This document shows positions 7,635 through 9,908 of a DNA stretch of 9,908 bases, piece after piece. A model generated the notes under the pieces. That model was given only the letters and a program-made list of their open reading frames with translations. It made no database searches and had not been told where the DNA came from. Both the position numbers and the translations under genes were made by a program. Origin of the DNA: JAVDCA01 sp036491235 (GTDB lineage Bacteria; Pseudomonadota; Alphaproteobacteria; Rhizobiales; Xanthobacteraceae); assembly GCA_036491235.1 (NCBI GenBank), contig DASXCK010000488.1, forward strand, positions 1-9,908, in the 5' to 3' direction. The stretch's first letter is position 1. Every line of letters begins with the position of its first letter.

Positions 7635-9096
7635 GGCGCGCAAGCCTTCCCCGCCAAAACGCAGCAACGCTGCTGCGGCGACCGCGCAGCCGAAGGGCGC
7701 CGCGGCCTCGGTCGCGCCGCCGCCGGCAAGTGCTGCCGAGCCGTGGCCAACACCGCGCACGGCCGCGCCGGCGGGCCCGCGCGCGCGCATCCGCGTCTAT
7801 CGGCACGGCCTCGGCGACTGCATCCTGATCCGCCTGCGACGCCGGGACGGCAGCGACTACACGATCATGATCGACTGCGGCGTCGCGATGGCGCAGCCGA
7901 ACGGCGCCGATGGAATGAAGAAAGTGGTCAAGGACGTCGTTGCGACGACCGGCGGAAAGGTCGACGTCCTGGCGGTGACGCATCAGCACTGGGATCACGT
8001 CTCCGGCTTCACCCAGGCCGAGGACGAGTTCAAGAATCTCAGCGTCGGCGAGGTGTGGGTCGCATGGACCGAGGACCCGAACGATCCGCTGGCCAAGTCG
8101 CTGCAGGCGGATCACGCGAGCGCGATGGCGGTGCTGGGCAGGAGCGCACAGCGGATGGCCGCCGCGGGCCGGCCCGACCGTGCCGACGAGATCCTCAACA
8201 CGCTGGGCGTCGCCGGCGCATCCGGGGACAAGACCAAGGTCGCGTTCGACAAGGCCAAGAGCATGGGCAAGGCGCCGCCACGTTACTGGCAGCCGGACGC
8301 GACGCAGCAGGCGCCGGCGCAGCAGACCGCGCCGATCGCGCTCGGCGATCCCGACGTCACGATCTACGCGCTCGGGCCGCCCTATGACGCCAAGGCCATT
8401 CGCAACACCTTGCCGTCGGCGAGCGACCCGGAGACCTATGCGTTCAAATTCGACGGCGGCAACGCCATGCCGCCGAATGTGCTGACGGCTTTGACGTGCC
8501 CCGACGGTCCGTCGCCGCCATTCGCGCATACGGTGACGATCCCGATGGAGAGCGCGCGCGGAATGCCGTTCTTCCTGGAAAATTACTGGGGAAGCGAGGG
8601 CGAGAACTGGCGGCGCATCGACGCGGAATGGCTCGGCGCGGCCGACCAGCTCGCGCTGGCGATGCAGAGCGCGACCAACAACACGAGCCTGGTGCTGGCG
8701 ATCGAGCTCGCGGGCGGCGACGTGCTGTTGTTCGCCGGCGATGCCCAGGTCGGCAACTGGGAATCGTGGCAGGCGCGCACCTGGACGGTCAATGGCCGCA
8801 CCGTGACGGGGCCCGATCTGCTCAAGCGCGCGATCTTTTACAAGGTCGGGCATCATGGCAGTCATAATGCCACGCTGCGCCAGCACGGCCTCGAGATGAT
8901 GAGCGCGCTGAAAACCGCGATCATCCCCGTAGACCATGCGGTCGCGCTAAAAATGCGCTGGGGCGCGATGCCGCTCGACGCGCTGGTGACGGCGCTCGAC
9001 GGCCGCACCAGCCACCGCAGCCTGCGGACAGATGTCACGCCGGCGGCGACCGATGGGGTCGAGGTCACGGATCTGTATTATGAGGTTACGGTGTGA
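7612..9096 (+). CDS. ComEC-type metallo-beta-lactamase-fold hydrolase
   Basis: A 494-residue MBL-fold protein, second gene of the protease operon. Residues 1-57 are rich in Ala, Pro and Lys and probably disordered. The MBL fold begins at RIRVYRHGLGDCILIRL and TIMIDCG. Metal motif 1 is THQHWDH (His124, His126, Asp128, His129). Later elements are LLFAGDAQ (Asp377) and VGHHGSHNAT (His415, His418), which resemble the MBL domain of ComEC/Rec2. About 220 residues (140-355) lie between these halves, longer than in a minimal MBL domain, and contain a helical, Ala-rich part and an aromatic part (FFLENYWGSEG). There are no membrane helices, unlike ComEC, so this is a free-standing, probably cytoplasmic hydrolase. 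The substrate cannot be read from sequence: MBL enzymes of this type act on nucleic acids, nucleotides or other esters. ATG 7612 is favoured by GGAG upstream; 7537 is the alternative. Confidence 0.85.
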   Translation: MKASKTGRARKPSPPKRSNAAAATAQPKGAAASVAPPPASAAEPWPTPRTAAPAGPRARIRVYRHGLGDCILIRLRRRDGSDYTIMIDCGVAMAQPNGADGMKKVVKDVVATTGGKVDVLAVTHQHWDHVSGFTQAEDEFKNLSVGEVWVAWTEDPNDPLAKSLQADHASAMAVLGRSAQRMAAAGRPDRADEILNTLGVAGASGDKTKVAFDKAKSMGKAPPRYWQPDATQQAPAQQTAPIALGDPDVTIYALGPPYDAKAIRNTLPSASDPETYAFKFDGGNAMPPNVLTALTCPDGPSPPFAHTVTIPMESARGMPFFLENYWGSEGENWRRIDAEWLGAADQLALAMQSATNNTSLVLAIELAGGDVLLFAGDAQVGNWESWQARTWTVNGRTVTGPDLLKRAIFYKVGHHGSHNATLRQHGLEMMSALKTAIIPVDHAVALKMRWGAMPLDALVTALDGRTSHRSLRTDVTPAATDGVEVTDLYYEVTV

Positions 9097-9184
9097 GAGA
9101 GGCGCGACCGCCGTTGTTCGCGCAAGGGCGAGAGCATGCCCACATTTGCGGACGAGTTAGGTGAGCACCGAGATGGCGAATTCT

Positions 9185-9211
9185 ACCCTCCCGCCCGTTG
9201 GCGGGGAGGGT
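9185..9211. terminator. GC-rich hairpin after the protease-MBL operon
   Basis: ACCCTCCCGCC (9185-9195) pairs with GGCGGGGAGGGT (9200-9211) around a CGTT loop, with a one-base bulge. It lies 88 nt after the MBL stop and between convergent genes, so it could end transcription from either side. There is no T-run, so intrinsic termination is uncertain; it may instead be part of a dispersed repeat. Confidence 0.4.
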
Positions 9212-9346
9212 CGAGCGAAGCGGCGAAGCTGCGTAGCGAGGGGTGAGGGCACTATACTTGCTCGGAATTCCAATAAACGTGCCAAGCGTTCGCGCGGAGC
9301 AAGCGGCGCCCCCACTCGCTGCGCTCTCGGGGGGAGGGGGAGCCGC
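9185..9346. repeat. Candidate dispersed palindromic repeat element
   Basis: Two GC-rich inverted repeats flank a ~90-nt core: the hairpin at 9185-9211 and a second at 9303-9346, where GCGGCGCCCCC (9303-9313) pairs with GGGGGAGCCGC (9336-9346) with one mismatch. The sequence between the hairpins has a GCGAAG/GCGTAGCGAG pattern followed by GGGGTGAGGG. This is the look of short dispersed intergenic repeats common in alphaproteobacterial genomes. A second copy is not in this window, so repeat status rests on appearance. Confidence 0.4.
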
Positions 9347-9364
9347 GAGGCACTGCCTGAAACT

Positions 9365-9859
9365 TCACGCGCTCTTCTGTATCGGCGGAGCGAGCGCGGC
9401 GGCATTGCGGGTCGACATTTCGACGACCAGGCTGTCGAGCTCCGGCTCCATCGTGGCGCTGATCACCGGCGCCTCCGGCAGCCTTTCGCCGGGCTCGTAC
9501 CACGGCGGCACCGCCTTGGTGCCCTTCTCGAGCGCGTGGGCGATCAATTTTCCGATCTCCTCGCCATGCAGCGGCACGAGGTTCTTGTCGTCGTCCCGCC
9601 GGTAAAGCTGAGGACAGAAGTAGACCGCATGAATCCGCGGGTCATAATCCTCGACGACGAGGAAATGCTGCGGGCGCAAAAACATGTCGCGCTTGATCAC
9701 GACCTTGCGCTCGAGCGTCGCACGCGCCACCCGCAGCCGATCCGGCGATGAGCCGACGATCGTCCCAGCCTCGAGCAGGATGATCCAGTCCTTGCTGCTG
9801 GCGTTGTCGGCGTGAATGGGAATGAGGTGACGGGGCAGCTTTCTGTCTTGCAGTTGCAT
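9365..9859 (-). CDS. Unknown protein, 164 residues
   Basis: I do not recognise this protein. It starts at ATG 9859 with a strong Shine-Dalgarno GGAGGAG (9864-9870) spaced 4 nt, and ends at TGA 9365-9367. It has no signal peptide or membrane helix, is fairly charged, and mixes hydrophobic strands (DWIILLEAGTIVG, KHFLVVED-like FLVVEDYDP, HAVYFCPQLY) with an amphipathic helix around EEIGKLIAHALEKG. The last ~35 residues are Pro/Ala-rich and probably flexible. It converges on the protease-MBL operon and is read in the opposite direction, so it is not in that operon. A gene upstream on the - strand may exist beyond the window; only 49 nt are visible, including a possible in-frame stop at 9891-9893. 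The ribosome site and balanced composition support a real gene. Confidence 0.7.
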   Translation of the reverse strand: MQLQDRKLPRHLIPIHADNASSKDWIILLEAGTIVGSSPDRLRVARATLERKVVIKRDMFLRPQHFLVVEDYDPRIHAVYFCPQLYRRDDDKNLVPLHGEEIGKLIAHALEKGTKAVPPWYEPGERLPEAPVISATMEPELDSLVVEMSTRNAAALAPPIQKSA

Positions 9860-9908
9860 GAGGCTCCTCCGCGGGGACGATGCTTCCTCCTCATCCGTGT
9901 GACGATGA

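Noticed and set aside
6480..8937. Long - strand open frames (6480-7790 and 7348-8937)
   Set aside because: Arg-rich shadows of the protease and MBL genes without recognisable motifs.
4056..9096. Calling the operon a proven anti-phage defence system
   Set aside because: No phage-related, NTPase, sensor or integrase gene is visible in the window; the evidence supports only a candidate module.
9161..9751. 196-codon + strand open frame after the MBL gene
   Set aside because: It runs through the palindromic repeat and opposite the 164-residue gene, with low-complexity composition.

Overview
The window is GC-rich, with densely packed genes and strong G/C third-position bias. It looks like chromosome from an alphaproteobacterium, most likely of the Hyphomicrobiales/Bradyrhizobium-Rhodopseudomonas type. 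The main basis for this is the style of outer-membrane beta-barrel protein between 1511 and 3732. No taxonomic marker gene is present, so the assignment is an inference.

Left part (1-1454, + strand): the 3' end of an Fe/Mn superoxide dismutase, then a membrane-anchored or exported DUF2807 (head-GIN) protein with tandem GSGD motifs, then a small two-helix membrane protein. Middle-left (1511-3732, - strand): a long outer-membrane gene with a clean signal peptide that can be followed through three consecutive beta-barrel segments, but only by changing reading frame five times. I call it a pseudogene. The next gene is open for 1192 codons, so a generally poor sequence is an unlikely explanation.

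Right part (4056-9096, + strand): the centrepiece, a two-gene operon. Gene one encodes a 1192-residue protein that joins a complete subtilisin-type (S8) serine protease to a thermolysin-like (gluzincin, HExxH...ExxxD) metalloprotease. Gene two overlaps it by 23 nt and encodes a ComEC-type metallo-beta-lactamase-fold hydrolase. Neither protein shows a signal peptide, so both probably act in the cytoplasm. The arrangement looks like a self-contained proteolytic or hydrolytic module, perhaps a stress, processing or conflict system, but nothing in the sequence shows its substrate or trigger.

Right edge (9097-9908): the operon ends in a short intergenic stretch holding two GC-rich inverted repeats of the dispersed-repeat type, which may also serve as a bidirectional terminator. 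A convergent unknown gene of 164 codons on the - strand follows. No tRNA, rRNA, CRISPR array, transposase or integrase was seen.
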